Assembly: GCA_958431815.1 (NCBI GenBank)
Contig: CAUASB010000005.1
Location: 65,837 to 129,836, forward strand
Source: an uncultured Eggerthella sp.
Lineage (GTDB): Bacteria > Actinomycetota > Coriobacteriia > Coriobacteriales > Eggerthellaceae
Direction: 5' to 3'
DNA length: 64,000 nt
Shown here: positions 8,634 to 16,082 of the stretch, one piece after another
How the letters are laid out: each line of letters opens with the position of its first letter
How positions within the stretch are numbered: position 1 is the stretch's first letter
Position numbers and translations under genes: made by a program
Notes under the pieces: model-generated
The model's input: the letters and a program-made list of their open reading frames with translations, nothing else
Database searches by the model: none
What the model was told of the DNA's origin: nothing

Positions 8634-9907
8634 GTGATATCGAGAACAACAACGGGTTCCACCGTGTAGTGATTACGGGCATGGGCGCGGTTTCCCCGGC
8701 CGGTTTCGGCGTAGATGCGCTGTGGAGCAAGGTCGCAGCCGGCGAAAGCTGCCTTACGCTGCTTCCCGAAGAAGAGCGCGAAAAGCTCAATGTGAACGTG
8801 GTTGGCCGTATTCCCGGCTACGACCCGCTGGAAGCAGGGTTCACCAAGAAGGAATCCCGCCGTTTCGCCCCCTTTGTGCAGTATGCGATGCTGGCCTCCG
8901 ATGAGGCTATGGCACAGGCCGGTATCGAAATGGAACAGGAAGACGAAAACCGCTTTGCGTGCGTGTTCGGTTCCGGCATCGGCGGCATGGAAATCTTCGA
9001 GCGTGAATCGGTGGTGCTGCATGAGCGTGGTGCCAAGCGCGTAAGCCCGCTGTTCATCCCCACCATGATTTCCAACATGGCGGCAGGCAACCTTGCCATC
9101 CGCTACGGTTTGAAGGGCGACTGCCTGAACATCGTCACGGCATGCGCTACGGGCTCCCATTGCGTTGGCGAGGCCTATCGTCTTATCCGCTTCGGCTTGG
9201 CCGACGCGGCGCTTGCCGGCGGCACTGAGGAAGGCACCTGCAACATGTCGCTTGCGGGCTTTGGCAACTTAGGCGCCATCACGAAATCCGACGACCCGGA
9301 AAAGGCTGCGCTGCCTTTCGATGCCCGTCGTTCCGGTTTCGTTGCGGGCGAAGGCGCCGGTGCGCTGGTGCTGGAATCGCTTGAGCATGCCCAGGCACGC
9401 GGCGCCAACATCATCGCCGAGATCACGGGCTTCGGTTCCACGGGCGATGCCTACCATATGACCGCTCCTGAGCCGAGCGGCGAGGGTGCCGTGCGCGCTA
9501 TGTGCCAGGCGCTTGCCGAAGGCGGTTTCCAGCCTGAAGATGCGGGCCACCTGAACGCCCACGGTACGGCAACGCATGTGAACGACATGGTGGAAGCGGC
9601 CGCTTGGCATGGCCTTTTGGGCGACGAGCTTGCCGAAAAGGTGCCCGTTACCTCCGTCAAGGGCACGGTGGGCCATATGCTGGGCGCAGCTGGCGCCATC
9701 GAGGCCATCGTTTCGGCGATCTCCGCTTCGCGCGGTATTGTTCCCCCGACGGCGGGCTATGCAGAGCCCGACCCAGAGTGCCCGGTGTTCGTTCCGACGG
9801 GTGCCTTGGTAAACCGCCCGCAGAAGGTTGTCCTCTCCAATTCTCTGGGCTTCGGCGGCCACAACGCTTCGCTGGCCATTTCCCCGTTTGTGGAGGTGCG
9901 TGAGTAG
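8630..9907 (+). CDS. fabF: Beta-ketoacyl-ACP synthase II
   Basis: 425 aa with GTG start overlapping the fabG stop. Cys-His-His triad of condensing enzymes is visible: Cys in VTACATGSH, His in NAHGTATHVND and His in VKGTVGHMLGAAGA. GFGGHN near the C-terminus is the conserved glycine-rich loop. It elongates acyl-ACP with malonyl-ACP. No fabH (KAS III) occurs in this cluster, so initiation must be encoded elsewhere or done differently. Confidence 0.96.
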   Translation: MSDIENNNGFHRVVITGMGAVSPAGFGVDALWSKVAAGESCLTLLPEEEREKLNVNVVGRIPGYDPLEAGFTKKESRRFAPFVQYAMLASDEAMAQAGIEMEQEDENRFACVFGSGIGGMEIFERESVVLHERGAKRVSPLFIPTMISNMAAGNLAIRYGLKGDCLNIVTACATGSHCVGEAYRLIRFGLADAALAGGTEEGTCNMSLAGFGNLGAITKSDDPEKAALPFDARRSGFVAGEGAGALVLESLEHAQARGANIIAEITGFGSTGDAYHMTAPEPSGEGAVRAMCQALAEGGFQPEDAGHLNAHGTATHVNDMVEAAAWHGLLGDELAEKVPVTSVKGTVGHMLGAAGAIEAIVSAISASRGIVPPTAGYAEPDPECPVFVPTGALVNRPQKVVLSNSLGFGGHNASLAISPFVEVRE

Positions 9908-10401
9908 TGAGTGACGCAACCGAACAGGAAAACGCAGCGGCCGCGGTAACCTTTCCCTGCGAACGCGAAGGCGTGCTGGCATTGCTGCCGCACCGCGACC
10001 CGTTTGTGTGGGTGAGCCGTATCGTAAGCTGCGAGCCGGGCGAATCCATCGTGGCGCAGCTTGACGTCGATCCTGAACTCCCGCTGTTCGCCGGCCACTT
10101 TCCGGGACATCCGGTGCTTCCCGGTGTGATCCTGATGGAGGCACTTGCCCAGGCGGCGTGCTGCTGTCTGCTTTCCGGCAGCGGCCAAGCAGGGCACATT
10201 GGGTATTTGGCGGGCATCGACAAGGCGAAGTTCCGCCGCACGGTGCTCCCTGGCGACACGGTTTCCCTTGAGGTCACCATCACGCGCAACTCTTCGCGTA
10301 TGTGCGTGGCGGAAGTAGTTGCCCGCGTTGAGGGCGAAGTGTGCGCCCAGGCAACGCAGAAGTACGTGATGGCAAAGGTGCAGAAAGAGGGAGAGCAGTA
10401 A
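9907..10401 (+). CDS. fabZ: 3-hydroxyacyl-ACP dehydratase
   Basis: 164 aa hot-dog fold. LLPHRDPFVWVSRI and AGHFPGHPVLPGVILMEA hold the catalytic His and Glu of FabZ. About 15 residues longer at the N-terminus than most FabZ. GTG start shares a base with the fabF stop; its TAA overlaps the accDA ATG (TAATG). It dehydrates 3-hydroxyacyl-ACP to trans-2-enoyl-ACP for FabK. Confidence 0.95.
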   Translation: MSDATEQENAAAAVTFPCEREGVLALLPHRDPFVWVSRIVSCEPGESIVAQLDVDPELPLFAGHFPGHPVLPGVILMEALAQAACCCLLSGSGQAGHIGYLAGIDKAKFRRTVLPGDTVSLEVTITRNSSRMCVAEVVARVEGEVCAQATQKYVMAKVQKEGEQ

Positions 10402-12668
10402 TGGCAAAGAGCTCCGTTACCGCGCAGGACAGTGCTGTGGTCTACCAGCTTTCCCTGCTCGAACAGGCTGTGAATGCGCCGCTTCTGGTGGTGGGTTACG
10501 GCTCGCCCATGAAGGCATGCGTGAAGGCATGCGTGAAGAACGGCTGCAGCCAGATTTGGGTTACCGGCACGAAGGACAAGGAAAAGGCGTTTTCCTGTTC
10601 CGGTGCGGCCCACGTTGCTCTGCTGGGCGATAAATTCGATGCCCGTCTGTTCACCAACGTATATGCGGTTGTGCATGCCGCGAAGGCGTGCAGTGCCGGT
10701 GCTCTTCTGGTGTGCGATACCGATTTTGCGGCCGATCCGCTGCTCCGCATGGTTGCCGCGCAGAACGATATGTGCGTGCTTGTTCCCATGGAAAAGGACC
10801 GTTCGCACAGCTTGTGGGTGGAGTGCCATCCCGATCCGACGTTCGGGGACTACGAGCCGAAATGGCGCCGTTGCCCCAAGTGCAAGCTGTATCACGACGA
10901 AAAGCCCGTTCTGGCATCGGGCGGTGTGTGCCCAACGTGCGGTGAGCTGTACCGTCTTACCTCTACCGAGCGCATCGCCTTGCTGTTCGACGAAGGCTCA
11001 TTCGAGGAGTGGGACGCTTCTATGGAGGAAAGCGATCCGCTTCAGTTCCCCAATTTCGCCGATCTGATTGAAAAGCAGCGCAGCCGCAGCGGCCTCGATG
11101 AAGGCGTGCGTACCGGCAAGGTGAAGCTTGACGGCCGCGAAGTGGTGATTGGCATCATGGAATCCACCTTCATGATGGGTTCCATGGGTTCGGTTGTGGG
11201 AGAGAAGATCACGCGTGCCGTGGAACGCGCAACCGAAGAAGGGCTGCCGCTGTTCCTCTTCACGGCATCGGGCGGTGCCCGTATGCAGGAGGGCTTGGTT
11301 TCCCTGATGCAGATGGGCAAGATCAGCGCCGCTATCGAAGAGCACAGCCGTGCGGGGCTTTTGTACGTGTCGGTTATCACCGATCCCACCACCGGCGGCG
11401 TCACGGCTTCGTTTGCTATGCAGGGCGATATCATCATTTCCGAGCCCCATGCGCTTATCGGCTTTGCAGGGCGCCGTGTTATCCAGGACACCATCAAGCA
11501 GACGCTGCCTGAAGGGTTCCAGACGGCGGAATTCGCACTGGAGCATGGCCTGATCGATGCCATTGTGGAGCGCAGCGAGCTGAAGGAAACCCTTTCGCGC
11601 ATCCTGGCGTTGCACAGCGCACCGAAGGATATCGAGCTTGACCAGAACATGGTGCGCGTTGTTCCTGGTGGCGGTGCGGTACGTGCCATGCTCCGTGCGG
11701 CGCAGGATGCCGTTGCGGCGCGTCAAGAGGGCAATCAGGAAGAGGGAGCGTTCACAAAGCTGGCCGATGAGGTTGGCAAGCGTATCAACGTGAAGGGCGC
11801 CTTCTCGCTGAAGCGCGCGCTGAAGAAGCGCGGCATGGCCGATGCCCCTTCGGTTCTGCCGGTTAAAAAGGCTTCCTCCAAGGATGACAACCCAGCTTGG
11901 GAAAGCGTGATGATTGCCCGCAACATCCATCGTCCCACCTCGCAGTATTACATCAACCACATGGTTGAGGGCTTCTTCGAGCTGCACGGCGACCGCATGT
12001 TTGCCGACGACGGTGCCATCATCGGCGGCATCGGTTGGATCGACGGCATGCCCGTTACCGTGGTAGCGGAAGAAAAGGGCTCCGATTTGAAGCAGCGCAT
12101 TGCGCGCAACTTCGGGTGCCCGCAGCCCGAGGGCTACCGTAAGAGCCTGCGTTTGATGCGCCAGGCGGAAAAGTTCGGTCGCCCCATCGTGTGCTTGGTC
12201 GATACCCAAGGTGCTTTCTGCGGCATGGAGGCTGAAGAGCGTGGTCAAGGCAACGCCATCGCCGACAACCTGGTTGCCATGGCAGGGCTTACGGTGCCGG
12301 TAGTGTGCATCGTTTTGGGCGAAGGCGGCTCGGGCGGCGCTCTGGCGCTTGCCATGGGCAATCGTGTTGCCATGCAGGACCATGCGGTGTATTCGGTGCT
12401 TTCCCCTGAAGGCTTCGCTTCCATTCTGTGGAAAGACCGCACGCGTGCTGCCGAGGCTGCTGCCGTCATGAAGATGAGCGCACATGAGGCCTGCGAGATG
12501 GGCCTTATCGAAGAAGTGGTAAGCGAAGGGGAGGGGCCTGCGCACGAAAATCCCGAGCAAGCCGCTGCGCATGTCGAAGAATATGTGGTTCGCTCCCTGC
12601 GCGAGTTGTACAGCTTGAGCCCCGAAGAGCTTCGAGAGCAGCGCTATCAGCGATTCAGGGCATTCTAA
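10401..12668 (+). CDS. accDA: Acetyl-CoA carboxylase carboxyltransferase, fused AccD-AccA with an N-terminal extra domain
   Basis: 755 aa. Residues about 150-430 are AccD: the zinc finger has CPKC and CPTC pairs and the crotonase-like core has GGARMQEG. Residues about 500-755 are AccA (HGDRMFADD, VDTQGAFCGMEAEERGQ, GEGGSGGALA). Together they transfer CO2 from carboxybiotin to acetyl-CoA. The first ~115 residues are not part of either subunit; they resemble the first (pre-ATP-grasp) domain of biotin carboxylase in length, hydrophobic pattern and several positions, but lack ATP-grasp sequence. No accB or accC is in this operon; one copy of each lies at 22.7-24.5 kb. Start overlaps the fabZ stop. 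Confidence 0.93.
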   Translation: MAKSSVTAQDSAVVYQLSLLEQAVNAPLLVVGYGSPMKACVKACVKNGCSQIWVTGTKDKEKAFSCSGAAHVALLGDKFDARLFTNVYAVVHAAKACSAGALLVCDTDFAADPLLRMVAAQNDMCVLVPMEKDRSHSLWVECHPDPTFGDYEPKWRRCPKCKLYHDEKPVLASGGVCPTCGELYRLTSTERIALLFDEGSFEEWDASMEESDPLQFPNFADLIEKQRSRSGLDEGVRTGKVKLDGREVVIGIMESTFMMGSMGSVVGEKITRAVERATEEGLPLFLFTASGGARMQEGLVSLMQMGKISAAIEEHSRAGLLYVSVITDPTTGGVTASFAMQGDIIISEPHALIGFAGRRVIQDTIKQTLPEGFQTAEFALEHGLIDAIVERSELKETLSRILALHSAPKDIELDQNMVRVVPGGGAVRAMLRAAQDAVAARQEGNQEEGAFTKLADEVGKRINVKGAFSLKRALKKRGMADAPSVLPVKKASSKDDNPAWESVMIARNIHRPTSQYYINHMVEGFFELHGDRMFADDGAIIGGIGWIDGMPVTVVAEEKGSDLKQRIARNFGCPQPEGYRKSLRLMRQAEKFGRPIVCLVDTQGAFCGMEAEERGQGNAIADNLVAMAGLTVPVVCIVLGEGGSGGALALAMGNRVAMQDHAVYSVLSPEGFASILWKDRTRAAEAAAVMKMSAHEACEMGLIEEVVSEGEGPAHENPEQAAAHVEEYVVRSLRELYSLSPEELREQRYQRFRAF

Positions 12669-12703
12669 TTGATTTCCTGATGACCCGATAAATACCTGTA
12701 CTG

Positions 12704-12741
12704 AAAAACGCCTTGGCTGGAGTATCCGGCCAAGGCGTTTT
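12704..12741 (+). terminator. Terminator of the fab operon
   Basis: Stem of about 16 bp (AAAACGCCTTGGC on the left arm) with a 5-nt loop and a TTTT run, starting 36 bases after the accDA stop. Confidence 0.88.
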
Positions 12742-12849
12742 GGCTTTGGGCAGTAAGGGGATTTTGTGGCAGCAAGGGCGCATACGTGGTTGGCCCTTCG
12801 CCATGGTGGAGGGATGCGCGTTCACACGCTCGTTCGAGCTATCGGTTGT

Positions 12850-12863
12850 TAGAACGCGTTCTA
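12850..12863. promoter_or_regulatory. 14-bp perfect palindrome upstream of a small gene
   Basis: TAGAACGCGTTCTA lies 91 bases before the ATG at 12954. It could be an operator. The half-site spacing is too short for a LexA box of the GAAC-N4-GTTC type. Confidence 0.3.
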
Positions 12864-12953
12864 TGCATTCCATCAGGGATTCAAATATGTTTTTGAAGTG
12901 GATAGCCCTTACAATGTGCAATAGGGATCACAATTCAATAGAGGGAGAGAATT

Positions 12954-13238
12954 ATGGCAGAACCACAATATGTTGTTATCGCGGGCTTCCCGAATGCTGA
13001 CTTCATGGTAGTTGCCCTTGACAAGGAAGGCGTTGCTATCACCGAGAAGACGTTCAAGCCTGTCGATTTCATGCGCGAAATGGAATCGTTCCTGGAAGCA
13101 TATCCTGCCCCTGAAATCAGGATGATCGGTCCTAAGGATTATGCGGTTGAGTACAAGAAGATGCTCATCAAGGGCAAGTACGTAACCGAGCATCCCGGCA
13201 TTCCGATCGAGGTTCTTTATCGCGGTAACTACGCATAG
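12954..13238 (+). CDS. Hypothetical 94-residue protein
   Basis: Not recognised. A small soluble protein with no signal peptide or membrane segment. The ATG has AGGGAGAG upstream (GAGGGAGAGAATT), its codon use looks like its neighbours, and a strong terminator follows at once, so it is a real monocistronic gene. The alternating pattern (YVVIAGFPNADFMVVALDKEG, then a helix EMESFLEAY, then IRMIGP) suggests a small alpha/beta fold. No catalytic motif can be named. Confidence 0.7.
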   Translation: MAEPQYVVIAGFPNADFMVVALDKEGVAITEKTFKPVDFMREMESFLEAYPAPEIRMIGPKDYAVEYKKMLIKGKYVTEHPGIPIEVLYRGNYA

Positions 13239-13239
13239 G

Positions 13240-13267
13240 AAAAGCGGCGAAAGCCGCTTTTCTTTTT
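13240..13267 (+). terminator. Terminator of the 94-residue gene
   Basis: AAAAGCGGC/GCCGCTTTT stem with a GAAA tetraloop and a TTTTT tail, beginning 2 bases after the stop codon. Confidence 0.93.
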
Positions 13268-13304
13268 ACGGTGGTATTGCGTCTTTTCTACACGGAGGGC
13301 GTTC

Positions 13305-13350
13305 AAAAGAGCAGGAGGGTCCCACAACGGTTGGATCCTCCTGCTCTTTT
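13305..13350. terminator. Second terminator-like hairpin
   Basis: 14-bp perfect stem (AAAAGAGCAGGAGG and its complement) with an 18-nt loop; A-run on one side and T-run on the other, so it can work in both directions between the small gene and the convergent transporter gene. Confidence 0.7.
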
Positions 13351-13405
13351 CGTTTATGTTCCAGGTGAAATGGCGGGCAAGGATTTGCTGAGTGCAGATG
13401 AACCA

Positions 13406-13434
13406 AAGGGGGCGGCCGATATGGCCGCCCCCTT
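13406..13434 (-). terminator. Hairpin downstream of the NSS transporter gene
   Basis: 12-bp perfect GC-rich stem (AAGGGGGCGGCC) with a GATAT loop, 72 bases past the minus-strand stop at 13507. The T-run on the minus strand is short (TTT). Confidence 0.55.
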
Positions 13435-13506
13435 CTTCGCTGAGTGGAGCCTAGCTGCGCTGCCGAGCCCCTGCGCATCGTTATTGCGTTGCTTGCGATC
13501 AGGCGT

Positions 13507-14934
13507 CTAGCTCAAGCCCAGCCAGAGGGCAACTTTCGGTGCGTAGCCCATGATGAAGATGATGATGATCAGCACGGGAATGCCGTACGACACCCATACG
13601 CGTGCCCAGGCGGGGAACTTAATGCCGATGCCGGTGTCCGCTTCCTTCAGGAAGTTGTCCCATCCCCAGCCATAGCGGCGCGTGCAGAACAGCACGAAGA
13701 TGAGCGAGCCCAACGGCAGCATGTTGTTGGAAACGATGAAGTCCTCGATGCTCTGGATGTCGCCAATGGCGGGTATGGTAACACCGGAAAGCACGTTGAA
13801 GCCCAAGGCGCAGGGAAGGCTCAGCACCAGCACCAGCAGGCCGTTGATAACAACGGCACGACCGCGCGTGACGTTCCACTTGTCCATGGTGAAGCTGATG
13901 AGGTTTTCGAACACGGCGATGACCGTGGAAAGCGCCGCAAAGCTCATGAAGATGAAGAAGAGTGCGCCCCAAAGGCTTCCCAGCGGCATCTGCGCGAATA
14001 CCAGCGGCAGCGTTACGAACACCAGTGAAGGGCCGGAGTCGGGCGTTACACCGTAGGCGAAGCAGGCGGGGAAGATGATAAGGCCGGCAAGAATGGCCAC
14101 CACCGTGTTCAGTGCGGTTACCGAAACAGCCTCGCTCATCAGGCGACGGTCCTTGTTGATGTAGGAACCGAAGATTTCCATGGCGGCGATGCCCAGCGAA
14201 AGCGAGAAGAACGCCTGGCCCATGGCGGCGTACACCGCTTCACCGAATGACGCCATGCCGCCTTCGAACATGCGACCGAAATCGGGAATAAGGTAAAAGG
14301 CGATGCCGTCTGCGCCGCCTGGCAGCGTCATGGTGCGGAGGCACAGCACGATCATCACCACGAAAAGGATGGCCATAAGCCATTTGGTAATGCGCTCAAC
14401 GCCTTTCTGCAGACCCAGGCTGCACACTGCAAAGCCAATGGCGATGGCCGCGATCATCCAGCCGATGAGCTCGCTGGGGTTGGCTAGAAGGGCGTTGAAT
14501 ACGGTGCCTGCTACTTCAGTGCTTGCGCCGTCGAAGGTGCCGGTTGCCATCTTGGGGATGTAGGCCAGCATCCAGCCTGCCACGGTGGTGTAGAACATCA
14601 TCAGCAGCATACAGCCGATATAACCCCACCAAGAAAACCAGTGGAACCGGCGCTTTGGCTCCAGGATGTCGAATGCTTGCGCCGCGCTTTTCTGGCTGGC
14701 GCGGCCTACGGCGAATTCCATGACCATAACAGGCAGGCCCAAGATAACCAGGAAGATCAGGTAAAGGAGCACGAAGGCGCCTCCGCCGTATTCGCCGGTG
14801 ATATAGGGGAAACGCCACACGTTGCCGATGCCGATGGCGCAGCCTGCTGCGATAAGGATAAAGCCGATGCGCGAAGCGAAGTGTTCGCGTGATGATGCGG
14901 CGTTTGCCGCGGTGTCGAATGCCTTGTTTGCCAT
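13507..14934 (-). CDS. Sodium-dependent neurotransmitter-symporter (NSS/SNF) family transporter
   Basis: 475 aa, about 11-12 hydrophobic helices. TM1 carries the hallmark GNVWRFPY with AIGIG just before it; TM6/8 regions contain SLSLGIAAMEIFGSY and SFAALSTVIAVFE, which match the substrate and sodium site region of LeuT-like proteins. It should import an amino acid or related amine with Na+. Substrate is not predictable. AGGA precedes the ATG. Monocistronic, ending at a hairpin shared with convergent genes. Confidence 0.92.
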   Translation of the reverse strand: MANKAFDTAANAASSREHFASRIGFILIAAGCAIGIGNVWRFPYITGEYGGGAFVLLYLIFLVILGLPVMVMEFAVGRASQKSAAQAFDILEPKRRFHWFSWWGYIGCMLLMMFYTTVAGWMLAYIPKMATGTFDGASTEVAGTVFNALLANPSELIGWMIAAIAIGFAVCSLGLQKGVERITKWLMAILFVVMIVLCLRTMTLPGGADGIAFYLIPDFGRMFEGGMASFGEAVYAAMGQAFFSLSLGIAAMEIFGSYINKDRRLMSEAVSVTALNTVVAILAGLIIFPACFAYGVTPDSGPSLVFVTLPLVFAQMPLGSLWGALFFIFMSFAALSTVIAVFENLISFTMDKWNVTRGRAVVINGLLVLVLSLPCALGFNVLSGVTIPAIGDIQSIEDFIVSNNMLPLGSLIFVLFCTRRYGWGWDNFLKEADTGIGIKFPAWARVWVSYGIPVLIIIIFIMGYAPKVALWLGLS

Positions 14935-15040
14935 ACGTTGATGTCCTGTTACTCAATTTGTGCAAAAACGTCCACGATTTTAGCACTCAGAACATGTTCA
15001 TGGTGTCTACCGTGTCTGTTGTACGGTGTTTCGGGCATAA

Positions 15041-15068
15041 GAAAAGCCCCCGGATTGCTCCGAGGGCT
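15041..15068 (-). terminator. Terminator of the RmlD-like gene
   Basis: On the minus strand a 10-bp stem (one mismatch) is followed by TTTTC; lies 60 bases past the stop at 15128. Confidence 0.8.
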
Positions 15069-15127
15069 GCATGGCTGAAGGCAGAAGCGCCCTGGTTGGA
15101 AACAGGCTGTTCTGGCCAAGAGGTTGG

Positions 15128-15973
15128 CTATTTTGCCAGACCGACTTCCTTGAAGTACGACTTGACGTCGTCTTGCCAGGTGGGAAGCTCGGCGCCGAAC
15201 ATTTCAAGCATCAGGCTTTCGAGCTCAACCTGTTCTGCCGTGACCAGGTCGGACTCGGGTACCAGGATGGCGTTGGCATCGTAGCCGCAGGTGTTCAGCA
15301 CGTACGAGAGGAAGTCATAACGGCTTGCCATACCACTGCTGGTAACGTGCAGAACGCCCGTTGCCTTGCGGTTGATGGCCTTGATAAGGAAATCAACGTA
15401 GGTGGAAATAGAGGTAGGCGATGCGATCTGGTCGGTGCGGGCGGCGATGGTCTTGCCGGCGGCGGCAGCGTCGAGCGCATCCTTCACCTGGCCGCCATCG
15501 ATGCTGTACACCCAGGAAGAACGAATGATGAGGTGGTTCGGCGTGGTGTCGCGTACCATTACTTCGCCAGCACGCTTCGACTTGCCGTAGGGTGTTTCGG
15601 GGTGAGGCGTGTCGAACTCGTTGGCAGGCTCGGCCATGCGAACGGGAAACACGTCGTCAGTGGAGATCTGCACCATCAGCGCGTTCACGTTGTTGGCGGC
15701 AAGGGCCACGTTGCGAGCGCCTAGGGCATTTACCTCGTAGGCGTGAATGCGGTTGGAAAGGCCGGTAACGGAACGGGAAATGCCCGCGCAGTTGATGACC
15801 ACGTCAGGGCGCAGGTCTTGCGCAAAGGCCTCGATGCGCTCGGGGTCGGTAACCATCAGTTCCTTGTCGGTGCCGACTACCGTGCAGTTGTAGGTTGCCT
15901 TCAGGCGCTTCACGATTTCACGACCAAGGTGGCCGTTGCAGCCGGTTACCCAGATTGTCTCTTTGTAGTCCAT
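15128..15973 (-). CDS. RmlD-like NAD(P)-dependent sugar-nucleotide reductase
   Basis: 281 aa extended short-chain dehydrogenase. N-terminal WVTGCNGHLGREIV is the dinucleotide loop, STDDVF matches the STDYVF segment of RmlD, and YGKSK is the YxxxK active site. RmlD reduces dTDP-4-keto-rhamnose to dTDP-rhamnose. No other rhamnose genes (rmlABC) are near, so the true substrate is uncertain. It could also be one of the many RmlD-type reductases of unknown role. Downstream of the divergent-looking TRAP cluster but on the same strand, with a 109-bp gap. Confidence 0.78.
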   Translation of the reverse strand: MDYKETIWVTGCNGHLGREIVKRLKATYNCTVVGTDKELMVTDPERIEAFAQDLRPDVVINCAGISRSVTGLSNRIHAYEVNALGARNVALAANNVNALMVQISTDDVFPVRMAEPANEFDTPHPETPYGKSKRAGEVMVRDTTPNHLIIRSSWVYSIDGGQVKDALDAAAAGKTIAARTDQIASPTSISTYVDFLIKAINRKATGVLHVTSSGMASRYDFLSYVLNTCGYDANAILVPESDLVTAEQVELESLMLEMFGAELPTWQDDVKSYFKEVGLAK

Positions 15974-16082
15974 ATCGTTCCTATCGAAGATAGCGGTGTG
16001 CGTTTAATGCAGGGCTGGCACATGCGCCAGCCCTGTGATTTTAGCGCCAAACAACAGCGTTGTGGGGTTTATCTGGCCACGG

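Noticed and set aside
12850..12863. LexA (SOS) box
   Set aside because: The GAAC and GTTC half-sites are separated by 2 bases and not the 4 expected for Gram-positive LexA sites.
12915..12930. 16-base match to the tracrRNA terminator region (63734-63749)
   Set aside because: Identity ends abruptly on both sides; a match of this length is close to chance expectation for a 64 kb window and has no shared context.
13444..14028. Rightward frame opposite the NSS transporter gene
   Set aside because: His/Asp/Glu-rich translation is the usual antisense of hydrophobic membrane segments; no independent support.
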